A stretch of 64,000 nt of DNA. Source: Parasutterella secunda. GTDB taxonomy: Bacteria; Pseudomonadota; Gammaproteobacteria; Burkholderiales; Burkholderiaceae_F. Below, piece by piece: positions 27,406 through 34,916 of this stretch (its first letter is position 1; every line of letters begins with the position of its first letter). The notes under the pieces were generated by a model. It searched no databases, was not told the origin of the DNA, and saw only the letters and a list, made by a program, of their open reading frames with translations. The stretch spans positions 1 to 64,000 of the forward strand of contig NZ_JAMBLT010000002.1 in NCBI RefSeq assembly GCF_023336895.1, given 5' to 3'. A program made the position numbers and the translations under genes.

Positions 27406-27810
27406 TTAAGCGGCGGCAGCTTCTTGAGCTTGAGCAGCTTGGGCTTGAGCCTGAGCAGCTTCGCTAGCGGCCTTCTTTTGTTCTTCTCGTTCGACGATCT
27501 TCATCATCGGAGAAGGAGCCGTTTCAGCCTTCTTCATCTTGATCGTTAAGTGACGCAACACGGCGTCGTTGAAGCGGAAGCCGTTTTCGATCTCAGCGAG
27601 CGTTTCATGCGTGCATTCAACGTTCATGAGAACATAGTGAGCCTTGACCAACTTTTGAATCGGATAGGCCAAGGGACGACGACCCCAGTCTTCCACACGA
27701 TGCATCTTGCCGCCTTGTTCAGCGACGAGAGCTTTGTAGCGTTCGATCATAGCGGGAACTTGCTCGCTTTGATCCGGGTGCACAATAAAGCAAATTTCAT
27801 AATGACGCAT
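27406..27810 (-). CDS. rpsF: 30S ribosomal protein S6
   Basis: A 134-aa protein. [25 protein letters not shown] and [29 protein letters not shown] are the S6 core. The tail (about residues 105-134) is an Ala/Gln-rich stretch, [17 protein letters not shown], in place of the acidic or short tails of other species. The ATG at 27810 is set by AAGGAG at a 9-nt spacing; a longer frame upstream has no S6 similarity. First gene of the operon. Confidence 0.97.
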   Translation of the reverse strand: MRHYEICFIVHPDQSEQVPAMIERYKALVAEQGGKMHRVEDWGRRPLAYPIQKLVKAHYVLMNVECTHETLAEIENGFRFNDAVLRHLTIKMKKAETAPSPMMKIVEREEQKKAASEAAQAQAQAAQAQEAAAA

Positions 27811-28026
27811 TGGAATTGTCTCCTTACGGGAAAAGCCACCCGGAGCGTCTATTTCCGGTGTGGCAAGGACAGAAAAAGTGTGATTGTAATCAACAATCAT
27901 GGCTTTTGCAAGCCAAAAGAACACCTTTTTCGCTGACTTTTTAAAGAGTTAGCGGAATTTTTCTTCATAGATTGCCAAAGCGGCGCTATATTAGCACCAA
28001 TAACACTGTTTTTGGGATTTTTAGCC

Positions 28027-28836
28027 ATGCAAGTGACTGTTGTCGTTGAAAATTTTTGTACAAACCGCCTTTTAAGAGCTGAATGGGGGTACTCGCTTTA
28101 TCTGGAAAGCGACAAAACTCATCTTCTTCTGGACACTGGCTCCGAAGGTCACGCTTTTACGCACAACCTCAAAGCGCTTCAAATAAACCCCAAAACCATC
28201 GAGCATATTGTTTTTTCTCATGCGCATTTTGATCACACGGGAGGCTTAGTGGATGCTGTACTGCTCGCACCCACCGCCAAACGCTGGGGAGCGCGTTCTA
28301 TGTCCGTTCAACGCTGGGCCGATGCCGACCAGAAACGAAACGGCGGTGGCGGGCCGCTTTTTAGTTCAATTTTGACCAATCCCATTGACAGTTGGGCTCA
28401 AATAACCGATGAGATTATTGCTTTCACAGTTCCTCAAAACGACCGCGACCGTCGTTTTGTCAATTCGAAAAATATGTGGGAAGAAACGCAGGACGGGCAA
28501 ATCATCCCGGACACTTTCGCCGATGACCTCTCGCTTCTAGTCAAAGGGAAAAACGGAATAAGCGTTGTCTTAGGCTGCGCTCATGCGGGATTACCTAACA
28601 TTTTGCGGTATGCACAGAAAACATTTGGGGTTAAGAAATTTGACACCGTTTTAGGCGGAACGCACCTGAGCGCCGCCAAAGATGAAGAACTTCCCATATG
28701 GATTGAAGCGTTAAAGGCATTCCCGGTGAAACATTGGCGTCCCAACCACTGCACGGGTTTTAAAGCGGCCGCAGCCATGGCCCGAGCTTTTGATGATGTG
28801 GATTGGGCCGGCTGCGGACAGCGTTTGACGTTGTGA
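28027..28836 (+). CDS. MBL-fold metallohydrolase (dihydropterin synthase-like COG1237 group)
   Basis: A 269-aa metallo-beta-lactamase-fold enzyme. The metal motif FSHAHFDHTGG (HxHxDH at 65-70) is complete, followed by GCAHAGLPNIL near residue 187 and a late GGTHL and NHCTG. This order resembles COG1237 proteins, some annotated as 7,8-dihydropterin-6-methyl-4-(ribofuranosyl)-aminobenzene 5'-phosphate synthases. The substrate is unproven. The ATG at 28027 was chosen over a TTG at 28012 because GGGA lies about 9 nt before it. It converges with nrdG, leaving 1 nt between stops. Confidence 0.8.
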   Translation: MQVTVVVENFCTNRLLRAEWGYSLYLESDKTHLLLDTGSEGHAFTHNLKALQINPKTIEHIVFSHAHFDHTGGLVDAVLLAPTAKRWGARSMSVQRWADADQKRNGGGGPLFSSILTNPIDSWAQITDEIIAFTVPQNDRDRRFVNSKNMWEETQDGQIIPDTFADDLSLLVKGKNGISVVLGCAHAGLPNILRYAQKTFGVKKFDTVLGGTHLSAAKDEELPIWIEALKAFPVKHWRPNHCTGFKAAAAMARAFDDVDWAGCGQRLTL

Positions 28837-28837
28837 G

Positions 28838-29584
28838 TTATTCCCGACGCAGCTCAAAATGAGTGAACATCACCTTTAACGCGTCCAGTGTTTCAGGTTC
28901 CGGGTACTCGTGCCCAACGTTGGCAAAAGGAAGATCCAATTCCTTTGGCTTGCGGTAAACCTGCAGTGCGAATGTCTCCACTCCTCGCTCCTTAAGTTCA
29001 CGGGCAAGACTTAAAATCTTCTCATCGGGTAAATAGACCGGATGGGCGGTTGTTCGACACTCATAATCCACTTGAGCCGCCTGGATAATAGCCAAGGACT
29101 CCGAAACATTTTGAGCGGGATTGGACTTTTCCAGTCCCGTGATCCAACGGTATGCAACTTCTTCTGAGAGCGCCGCCTTTACATCAAGCCCCACCCAATC
29201 CACTAAGCCGATCACCTTTTTGACGTGTTCCGGATAGCAGCCCGAGGTATGCAGTCCGATCTTAAAACCCATTTCTTTAACTCTGGACATGGCATCGGCC
29301 AAGGCGGGATCAAGCGTCGGCTCACCGCCCGAAAAAACCACCGCGTCTAAAAGCCCTTGACGTCGCTTTAGTAAAGCGACCAATTCTTCCCAACTGCTAT
29401 GCAGGTATTGAGGAGGAAATTCCCTCGGTTGCATGTGCGGATTGTGACAATAGCGGCAGCGCCAAGGGCAGCCTTGAATGAAGGCCACGGCTGAAAAATA
29501 CCCCGGGTAGTCGATACTTGTGTAAGGGGTAATGGCTGCGATCTTTAAGTGTTCAGCACTCAAGCGTGAAGTTTCCTCAGGCAT
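28838..29584 (-). CDS. nrdG: Anaerobic ribonucleotide reductase activating protein (radical SAM)
   Basis: A 248-aa radical SAM enzyme. GCPWRCRYCHNP holds the CxxxCxxC cluster motif at Cys39, Cys43 and Cys46, and VVFSGGEPTLDP is the SAM-binding GGE motif. It is longer than E. coli NrdG (154 aa) and matches the NrdG2/PflA-like class. It would generate the glycyl radical on NrdD under anaerobic conditions. The ATG at 29584 has AAGGA 9 nt upstream. It is downstream of nrdD and the small glycyl-radical gene, with a terminator-like hairpin between. Confidence 0.92.
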   Translation of the reverse strand: MPEETSRLSAEHLKIAAITPYTSIDYPGYFSAVAFIQGCPWRCRYCHNPHMQPREFPPQYLHSSWEELVALLKRRQGLLDAVVFSGGEPTLDPALADAMSRVKEMGFKIGLHTSGCYPEHVKKVIGLVDWVGLDVKAALSEEVAYRWITGLEKSNPAQNVSESLAIIQAAQVDYECRTTAHPVYLPDEKILSLARELKERGVETFALQVYRKPKELDLPFANVGHEYPEPETLDALKVMFTHFELRRE

Positions 29585-29614
29585 AAACGGCAATCCTTAC
29601 AGCAACACGAAGAC

Positions 29615-29648
29615 AAAACGGCGCCGAAAAGAAAGTCTTCACGGCGCC
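29615..29648 (-). terminator. Hairpin between the small NrdD gene and nrdG
   Basis: A 7-bp GC stem (GGCGCCG/CGGCGCC) is followed on the minus strand by TTTTG. It could end or attenuate the nrdD transcript before nrdG. Confidence 0.6.
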
Positions 29649-29663
29649 TTTCAGATTTAGAGG

Positions 29664-29837
29664 TTATTTAGACAAACCACACTTACTTTCTACAAAACAC
29701 TTGCGTTCGTAGAATTCACCTTTCTTACCGGTGTTAAAAGATGAGACCGGTCGATGGTAGCCCATCACACGGGTCCAAACTTCACAGGGTTGGCGTTCAC
29801 TGTCTTTTAATTCGATTTTTTCGTCTTTTTTATCCAT
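29664..29837 (-). CDS. Separate glycyl-radical segment of anaerobic ribonucleotide reductase
   Basis: A 57-aa protein: charged start MDKKDEKIELKDSERQPCEV, then WTRVMGYHRPVSSFNTGKKG and a short tail with two Cys. RVMGY matches the RVxGY glycyl-radical loop at the C-terminus of class III reductases (RVCGYLG in E. coli, RTCGY in T4), and the whole looks like the C-terminal piece missing from the adjacent NrdD. GAGAG precedes the ATG and the gene starts 17 nt after the nrdD stop, so it is translated on its own. It probably docks onto NrdD to supply the radical glycine. Similar small annotations may exist in relatives; I could not check. Confidence 0.78.
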   Translation of the reverse strand: MDKKDEKIELKDSERQPCEVWTRVMGYHRPVSSFNTGKKGEFYERKCFVESKCGLSK

Positions 29838-29854
29838 TTTCTTTCTCTCAATAA

Positions 29855-31879
29855 TTAGCAATCAGCCTTTTGGCAAGCCGCCTGTGCCTTTTTGGCACGA
29901 ATTAATTCAGCGTCGCAGATCGGACAGAAATCATGACGACCGGAGATATAGCCGTGTTTGGGGCAAATCGAGAAGGTCGGCGTCACCGTCAGATACGGCA
30001 GACGGAATCTTGAAAGGGCTCTGCGCACCAATTCCTTACAAGCCTTTGATGAGCTGATGGCATCGGCCATGTAAAGGTGAAGCACCGTACCGCCCGTGTA
30101 CTTGCGCTGCAAGTCGTCTTGCATTTCAAGCGCCAAGAACGGATCATCAGTAAAACCCACCGGCAGCTGAGAGCTATTGGTGTAGTAGGGATTGGATTCG
30201 GTACCGGCTTGAATAATATCCGGGAAGCGCTTTCTATCTTCTTTGGCAAAGCGGTATGTCGTGCCTTCGGCCGGAGTAGCTTCAAGGTTATACATGTGAC
30301 CGGTTTCTTCCTGGAATTCAACCATACGGGCACGAACATGATCCAAAAGCTTTAAGGCAAAAGCATGACCCCAATCATCGGTGATGTCATTGGCATCATT
30401 TGTGAAATTGCGGATGCATTCGTTAATACCATTGACACCGATCGTGGAGAAGTGGTTACGAAGCGTACCGAGGTAGCGTTTCGTGTACGGGAAAAGTCCC
30501 TGATCAATATGGCGTTGAATAACCTTGCGCTTGATCTCAAGACTCGTCTTGGCCAAATCCAAGAGGTGATCTAAGCGATCAAAAAGACCCTGTTCATTGC
30601 CCTTAAAGAGATAGCCTAAACGAGCGCAGTTGATGGTGACGACACCGAGCGAGCCCGTCTGTTCTGCGGAACCGAAAAGACCGTTGCCGCGCTTGAGAAG
30701 TTCACGCAGGTCCAACTGCAGACGGCAGCACATCGAACGGATCATATTGGGCTTTAATTCCGAATTAATGAAATTCTGGAAATAAGGCAAACCGTATTTG
30801 GCGGTCATTGCAAACAATCTGTCTGCGTTTTCGCTGTCCCAATCAAAGTCAGGCGTGATGTTATAGGTCGGAATTGGGAACGTGAAAACACGACCCTTGG
30901 CATCACCCTTGGTCATCACTTCAATGTAGGCGCGATTAATCATGTCCATTTCGCGCTTGCAGTCGCCATAGGTAAAGGGCATTTCTTCACCGCCGATAAT
31001 CGGGTGCTGGTCCTTTAGATCTTCGGGGCACGTCCAGTCGAAAGTGAGATTGGTAAAGGGGGTCTGCGTACCCCAACGGGAAGGAACATTGAGGTTATAG
31101 ATAAGCTCCTGGATGCTTTGAAGGACTTCCTCATAGGGCACGTTGTCTTTCTTGATAAAAGGTGCCAAATACGTATCAAATGAGGAGAACGCTTGAGCAC
31201 CGGCCCATTCGTTTTGCATCGTGCCTAAGAAATTGACAATCTGACCCGTAGCCGATGAAAGATGTTTCGGGGCGCCCGCTTCAACTTTACCCGGTACCCC
31301 ATTGAGCCCTTCCGTTAAAAGAGTACGCAATGACCAACCAGCGCAGTAGCCCGAGAGCATATCCAAGTCATGAATGTGGAAATCGGCTTCGCGGTGAGCA
31401 CGACCGATTTCAGCCGGATAGATGTAGTTGAGCCAATAGTTGGCCACCACTTTACCGGAAACATTCAAAATCAAACCGCCCAAGGAGTAACCCTGATTGG
31501 CGTTGGCGTTCACGCGCCAGTCAAGCTGCTGAAGATACTCATTGATGGAAGATTCAACATTCACCCAACTCTGTCTGGCATCACGGGCCTTCTGACGTTG
31601 TTCACGATAGACAATATAGGCGCGAAGCGTTTTGAAAAAACCTTCCTCAAAGAGGGCGCGTTCCACAGCGTCCTGCACTTGCTCAATATGAGGCGTGACT
31701 AAATTGAGAGCAACCAGGCTCGGCAACACGCGCTCTTCGGTGATTCGGCCTGCACGTGACTCGTCAAATTCTCCGGTCGCTTTTCCTGCTTTGGCGATGG
31801 CGGCAACAATCTTGCTTGCGTCAAAATCTTTGACACTGCCATCGCGCTTGATCAAGTGCGATAACTTCTTCTCAAACAT
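29855..31879 (-). CDS. nrdD: Anaerobic ribonucleoside-triphosphate reductase NrdD, lacking its glycyl-radical loop
   Basis: A 674-aa class III reductase. The ATP-cone (LIKRDGSVKDFDASKIVAAI, residues about 8-95) precedes the ten-strand barrel, seen in FLGTMQNEWAGAQAFSSFDTYLAPF, SRWGTQTPFTNLTFDW and TINCARLGYL. The C-terminal zinc site ICPKHGYISGRHDFCPICD is intact, but the protein ends 16 residues later without the RVxGY loop that normally follows; that loop is on the next gene. The ATG at 31879 fits the ATP-cone start and has GGAG upstream. It makes dNTPs without oxygen. A possible NrdR box pair lies about 210 nt upstream. Confidence 0.93.
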   Translation of the reverse strand: MFEKKLSHLIKRDGSVKDFDASKIVAAIAKAGKATGEFDESRAGRITEERVLPSLVALNLVTPHIEQVQDAVERALFEEGFFKTLRAYIVYREQRQKARDARQSWVNVESSINEYLQQLDWRVNANANQGYSLGGLILNVSGKVVANYWLNYIYPAEIGRAHREADFHIHDLDMLSGYCAGWSLRTLLTEGLNGVPGKVEAGAPKHLSSATGQIVNFLGTMQNEWAGAQAFSSFDTYLAPFIKKDNVPYEEVLQSIQELIYNLNVPSRWGTQTPFTNLTFDWTCPEDLKDQHPIIGGEEMPFTYGDCKREMDMINRAYIEVMTKGDAKGRVFTFPIPTYNITPDFDWDSENADRLFAMTAKYGLPYFQNFINSELKPNMIRSMCCRLQLDLRELLKRGNGLFGSAEQTGSLGVVTINCARLGYLFKGNEQGLFDRLDHLLDLAKTSLEIKRKVIQRHIDQGLFPYTKRYLGTLRNHFSTIGVNGINECIRNFTNDANDITDDWGHAFALKLLDHVRARMVEFQEETGHMYNLEATPAEGTTYRFAKEDRKRFPDIIQAGTESNPYYTNSSQLPVGFTDDPFLALEMQDDLQRKYTGGTVLHLYMADAISSSKACKELVRRALSRFRLPYLTVTPTFSICPKHGYISGRHDFCPICDAELIRAKKAQAACQKADC

Positions 31880-32087
31880 CAGAGGTACTCCAAAAAACGA
31901 ATATCGCTCCCAACAACTGAGCGATTGCACGATTAACTTTAAAGAAGTACTGTGATTTTTCTGCCTATTTATTAAGCACTTTTGGGGAACGCACTACATT
32001 TAGATTAGTGACTTATCCACAGTTTTGAAAAACGCTTGATTTACAGAACAATGGGATAAATTTTAAAAATATAGGGTTTTCCCTTGA

Positions 32088-32134
32088 ATACAACATGTTG
32101 TGTTCGCACAATAAAAACAAACAATGAATTGTTT
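32088..32134. promoter_or_regulatory. Possible NrdR box pair upstream of nrdD
   Basis: Two 16-bp palindromes, ATACAACATGTTGTGT (32088-32103) and AAACAATGAATTGTTT (32119-32134), have centres 31 bp apart, about three helical turns. NrdR boxes (ACACWATATATWGTGT) come in such pairs in nrd promoters. Match is about 12-13 of 16 for each. The rest of the stretch 31880-32244 is AT-rich with a TATATT near 32070 as a possible -10 for nrdD; I see no gene in it. Confidence 0.5.
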
Positions 32135-32244
32135 AAAAATGAACAAACTTATTGTTTTAGCAAGGAAAATTAGGCAAAAAGGTTTGCCTGCACTCTTCGG
32201 ACCTGTTGAGTTGCGCTTTAAATAACCAAAAGGGGATTTTGAAA

Positions 32245-32520
32245 ATGAAAAAAATAATTTTGACTGTCGCTGCCGCCGGTTTGCTATCCGCTTGTTCTTT
32301 GATGGGGCCGTCACATTCTGTTAAGGGAGAAGTTGTCGATGCCTCCATGAACACCGTTACGATCGAAACAGCGGATTCTAAGATTTATTCATTCAGCACG
32401 ATGGACTCAGACAAGACCGAACTTAATGGCTTACTCTTGGATAAGAAAATCGAGGTGCAATTTTCCGGAAACTATCAAGACGGAATGGCTGCTAAGAAAT
32501 TGAGCGATATCGCAAAGTAG
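32245..32520 (+). CDS. Small lipoprotein of unknown function
   Basis: A 91-aa protein. MKKIILTVAAAGLLSAC ends in a lipobox (LSAC, Cys17), so it should be lipidated and membrane-anchored. The mature ~75 residues (GEVVDASMNTVTIETADSKIYSFST, then KKIEVQFSGNY) look like a small beta-barrel or OB-like fold. AGGGG lies about 9 nt before the ATG. I do not recognise the family. It is divergent from nrdD and followed by a strong hairpin. Confidence 0.75.
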   Translation: MKKIILTVAAAGLLSACSLMGPSHSVKGEVVDASMNTVTIETADSKIYSFSTMDSDKTELNGLLLDKKIEVQFSGNYQDGMAAKKLSDIAK

Positions 32521-32541
32521 TTCACGATTCTCAAAAATGAA

Positions 32542-32581
32542 ATGGGTTACCGAAATTCGTTGCCCGACTTCGATAACCCAT
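32542..32581 (+). terminator. Hairpin after the lipoprotein gene, no U tract
   Basis: ATGGGTTACCGAA and TTCGATAACCCAT form a 13-bp stem with one mismatch, 21 nt after the stop codon. No T run follows, so it may protect the 3' end or terminate weakly. From here to 32917 I see only AT-rich sequence with a TATAAAAT (about 32728) that could be a -10 box for the next gene. Confidence 0.5.
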
Positions 32582-32917
32582 CCATTGCTAAGCATGGTAA
32601 GAGAGTGATTCATTGCTGACCAGGCCTTGAATTCGCTCTTACAATTGAGGAGCTTACATGCTTGGAAAATCTGTTCTTAATTCTATCTTAAAAAGGCGCT
32701 ATTGCAATAACATCTTATTGTTTTTCTTATAAAATTTTCGGCTTTTTTAGGGTTTTTCACCTAATTTTCAATACTGATTTAATCGTTTTTTCCGCTTTTA
32801 CAGGAATCACTAACCATTCCTTGAGAGTAATCCGTTCGGATGATTCTCTTAACATTAAGGGCAAATACCAGTATTCTTAGCGAGTCATTGTCATCGATAT
32901 CTGCTATAGCAAGCGCC

Positions 32918-34765
32918 ATGGAAACCACACAATCCCGCTATGAAGATTTTCTGAAGATCCGTGTTTTACCCGAAGTGCTCACTCATCATTTGGGCCGTCA
33001 CGATGATCTGCCGGCTCTCACCCAGTATGTTGCCTCCGAAAAGTCTTGGAAAACGCTGACATACCGGGAGCTTTATGAAAGAGTCCAACGCTGGCGAAAA
33101 GCTTTTTGCAAATTCAATTTGGAAAAAGGGTCACGGGTGGCCATGCTTTTACCCAATTGCATCGATGCCATTTGCTTTGACCAGGCGGCACTTGCCTGCG
33201 GTTTAGTCCCCGTTCCCCTTCACGCTGTTGACACCCCGGGGTCAAGCGCCTTCATTCTCAATGACAGTGAAGCCAGAGTGTTGGTTACAGCCAAGTACCT
33301 CAAGTGGAAGGGCATCCGCCAAGCCGATACCCTGGCGAACTTGAAAGCCGTCATCATCACGGATGACTCAATTCCCGAAGACGACCGTGTCAATAACGCC
33401 GACATTAATGTCTGCACACTGGCCGAGTGGTTAGAAGCCAGTGAAAATGTCACGATCACCGATATTGACATTGATCCTCAGGACTTGGCCGCCCTTGTTT
33501 ACACCTCAGGCACGACCGGCCGTCCCAAGGGCGTCATGCTCACTCATGAAAATATCCTGGAAAACGCCAAAGGCGTAATGGGCAATATCCGACCGAATCC
33601 GGACGATAAGTGGTTTTCGTTCCTGCCTCTGTCACACACTTTTGAACGTACGACCACCTATTACCTAGCCATGGGAATGGGCAATCAGATCTACTTTAAC
33701 CGCAACATTCTTCAGATCATTGACGATTTGCACTATGTTCGGCCGACGATCCTCATGTCTGTTCCGCGTATCTATGAACGCGTGTACGCTAAATTAAATG
33801 ACAAACTCGCAAAAAAAGGCGCACTGACGCGATACGTTTTTAATTGGGCGGTTGAAGTCGGCTGGCGTCGTTTTTGTAAGGAAAACGGTTTGCCTGTTGA
33901 ACATACCTGGCGCGAATGTCTTGACGGCATAATGGCAGACTGGTTGGATGAAAAGGTCGGCACCTCGCTTCGTGAAGTCTTTGGCGGGATCAAGCCTCAC
34001 GCGTTTATTTCGGGTGGCGCCGCCTTAAATCAAACCGTGGCTCGTACCTTTATCGGTTTGGGCATCCAGATCTTCCAAGGTTACGGGATGACAGAAACCA
34101 GTCCGATTCTAACTGTCAATAAAGAACACCAAAACGACCCCTCCACGGTCGGTATGCTGTTGCCGAATATGCAGCTCAGACTCGGTGACAATGATGAGCT
34201 GCAAGTGAAAGGCCCTTGCGTGATGAAGGGCTATTGGAATCGACCCGATGCTACGGCAGACATTTTCACGGAAGACGGTTGGCTTAAAACCGGAGACCAA
34301 GCTGACATTCTTCCTTCAGGTCATGTCCGCATCAAAGGCCGTATTAAAGAAATCATCGTGACGAGTACCGGTGAAAAGATTCCGCCGGCCGATCTGGAAA
34401 TGGCGATTGAAAGTGATCCGATGTTTGCTCAAGTCATGGCCGTTGGTGAAGGCCTACCGTATATCAGTCTTGTGGCAGTGCTTGAATTGGAGCGCTGGAA
34501 AGAATTAGCTAAAGAGCTCAATTTAGACCCCAATGATCCGAAGTCACTGAACGCAAAGCTTGTTCACCAAACGCTTTTGCGCAAGGTGAAAAAACTCACC
34601 CGGGGCTTCCCGCAATACGGTGTTCCCCGCGCTTTGATCTTGACGCTTACGCCTTGGAGCATTGAAAACGGCATGCTGACGCCGACACTCAAATTAAAAC
34701 GTCGAATTATCAAAGCGCGTTTCCAAGACGATATCAATAAGCTCTACGAAACTCACGCCGGCTAA
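32918..34765 (+). CDS. Long-chain acyl-CoA synthetase / AMP-dependent ligase (first of two)
   Basis: A 615-aa ANL-superfamily enzyme. The AMP-binding motif LVYTSGTTGRPKGVMLTH is near residue 197, followed by YGMTETSP (A5), GWLKTGDQA (A7) and IKGRIKEIIVTSTGEKIPP (A8). It matches the FadD15/COG1022 group, which activates long-chain fatty acids with ATP and CoA. The ATG at 32918 was chosen because the protein then aligns end to end with its paralogue; an in-frame ATG at 32840 would add 26 residues and has GAGAG upstream, so the start is uncertain. It ends at a terminator before the second copy. Confidence 0.88.
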   Translation: METTQSRYEDFLKIRVLPEVLTHHLGRHDDLPALTQYVASEKSWKTLTYRELYERVQRWRKAFCKFNLEKGSRVAMLLPNCIDAICFDQAALACGLVPVPLHAVDTPGSSAFILNDSEARVLVTAKYLKWKGIRQADTLANLKAVIITDDSIPEDDRVNNADINVCTLAEWLEASENVTITDIDIDPQDLAALVYTSGTTGRPKGVMLTHENILENAKGVMGNIRPNPDDKWFSFLPLSHTFERTTTYYLAMGMGNQIYFNRNILQIIDDLHYVRPTILMSVPRIYERVYAKLNDKLAKKGALTRYVFNWAVEVGWRRFCKENGLPVEHTWRECLDGIMADWLDEKVGTSLREVFGGIKPHAFISGGAALNQTVARTFIGLGIQIFQGYGMTETSPILTVNKEHQNDPSTVGMLLPNMQLRLGDNDELQVKGPCVMKGYWNRPDATADIFTEDGWLKTGDQADILPSGHVRIKGRIKEIIVTSTGEKIPPADLEMAIESDPMFAQVMAVGEGLPYISLVAVLELERWKELAKELNLDPNDPKSLNAKLVHQTLLRKVKKLTRGFPQYGVPRALILTLTPWSIENGMLTPTLKLKRRIIKARFQDDINKLYETHAG

Positions 34766-34785
34766 TCAGCAATCGACGCATCCAG

Positions 34786-34815
34786 AAAAGGCAGGCACCA
34801 CCTGCCTTTTCTTTT
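34786..34815 (+). terminator. Intrinsic terminator between the two acyl-CoA synthetase genes
   Basis: AAAAGGCAGG/CCTGCCTTTT form a 10-bp stem with a 5-nt loop followed by CTTTT, 20 nt after the stop codon. Confidence 0.85.
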
Positions 34816-34916
34816 GCCCTATTTCATCGAAAAAATCACATAAAAAACGAAGTATTTTTCGCAAAATCTTTATGTACAATAATCTGTTTAGTAAAACTTT
34901 CCGAAGAAGCGTCAAA

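Noticed and set aside
27811-27924. Longer N-terminus of ribosomal protein S6
   Set aside because: AAGGAG at the right distance and the family start MRHYEICF fix the ATG at 27810; the added residues are unlike S6.
32035-32055. FNR site (TTGAT-N4-ATCAA) upstream of nrdD
   Set aside because: TTGTTCTGTAAATCAA on the minus strand has half-site-like ends but the spacing is two bases too long.
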